Source: an uncultured Spongiibacteraceae bacterium (lineage in GTDB: Bacteria; Pseudomonadota; Gammaproteobacteria; Pseudomonadales; Dasaniaceae). From it: a stretch of DNA of 6,174 nt. The stretch lies in NCBI GenBank assembly GCA_937969395.1, contig CALBVI010000143.1:1-6174 (forward strand), in the 5' to 3' direction. A program made the translations under genes and the position numbers. Shown here piece after piece: positions 6,142 through 6,174 of this stretch; positions within the stretch are counted from its first letter, which is position 1; each line of letters opens with the position of its first letter. The notes under the pieces are model-generated. The model saw only the letters and a program-made list of their open reading frames with translations, ran no database searches and was not told the origin of the DNA.

Positions 6142-6174
6142 ATGAATATCAAGCAAGAGCTACAAAACCTCAAT
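6142..6174 (+). CDS. Start of an unidentified gene, cut by the right edge
   Basis: An ATG at 6142 opens a frame with no stop to the window edge, reading MNIKQELQNLN. AAAGG (6130-6134) lies 7 nt upstream, a good Shine-Dalgarno position. The gene follows the ssrA terminator by 58 bp, so it needs its own promoter, which I cannot point to with confidence. Eleven codons are too few to name a family; the N-terminus looks soluble and polar. Genes after ssrA are often integrases or island genes because the tmRNA 3' end is a common attachment site, but nothing here shows that. Confidence 0.45.
   Translation, partial: MNIKQELQNLN

Noticed and set aside
5964..6173. Minus-strand 69-codon open frame containing WSRGELNPRPSV
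   Set aside because: It is antisense to the tmRNA 3' end and terminator. This peptide is the well-known false translation of the complement of a T arm and acceptor stem.
6048..6174. Possible integrated island at the ssrA 3' end
   Set aside because: No duplicated tmRNA 3' segment or integrase sequence is visible within the window; 11 codons of the next gene are not enough to support it.

Overview
The window most likely comes from a free-living, probably marine, gammaproteobacterium. The main evidence is the tmRNA gene: its ends, its T arm and its tag reading frame (ANDDNYGAQLAA) are of gammaproteobacterial type. An AcrAB-style RND efflux operon with a divergent TetR regulator fits the same assignment. 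I recall similar GAQLAA-type tags from the Saccharophagus/Microbulbifer group, but I could not verify this. Base composition is moderate and looks similar across the genes.

Layout. The left edge (1-132) is downstream of the pump operon and holds only unresolved partial readings. Positions 133-4439 carry a two-gene minus-strand operon: a periplasmic adaptor lipoprotein, then the RND inner-membrane pump, with start and stop overlapping by 4 bp. The divergent intergenic region (4440-4575) contains a perfect 9+2+9 bp palindrome lying across the -35 element of the pump promoter. A plus-strand TetR/AcrR-family regulator follows. Its conserved N-terminus extends upstream of its first ATG, and the only well-placed Shine-Dalgarno points to a rare ATC start at 4576. 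A symmetrical terminator closes that gene at 5261-5288.

From 5289 to 5654 there is no convincing gene. The stretch holds a cluster of hairpins (5350-5423), two short minus-strand reading frames of unknown meaning, and the promoter and leader of ssrA. The tmRNA gene (5655-6047, CCA encoded) follows, with its own terminator at 6054-6083. The start of an unidentified plus-strand gene (6142 onward) runs off the right edge.

How the genes work together. The regulator probably binds the palindrome and represses the adaptor-pump operon, and perhaps itself, until an inducer is bound. The adaptor and pump would form a tripartite efflux system with a TolC-like outer-membrane channel encoded elsewhere. 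The tmRNA is an independent housekeeping locus for ribosome rescue. No clearly new system is visible. The points most worth a second look are the non-AUG regulator start, the structured intergenic segment before ssrA, and a possible frameshifted third gene at the left edge.
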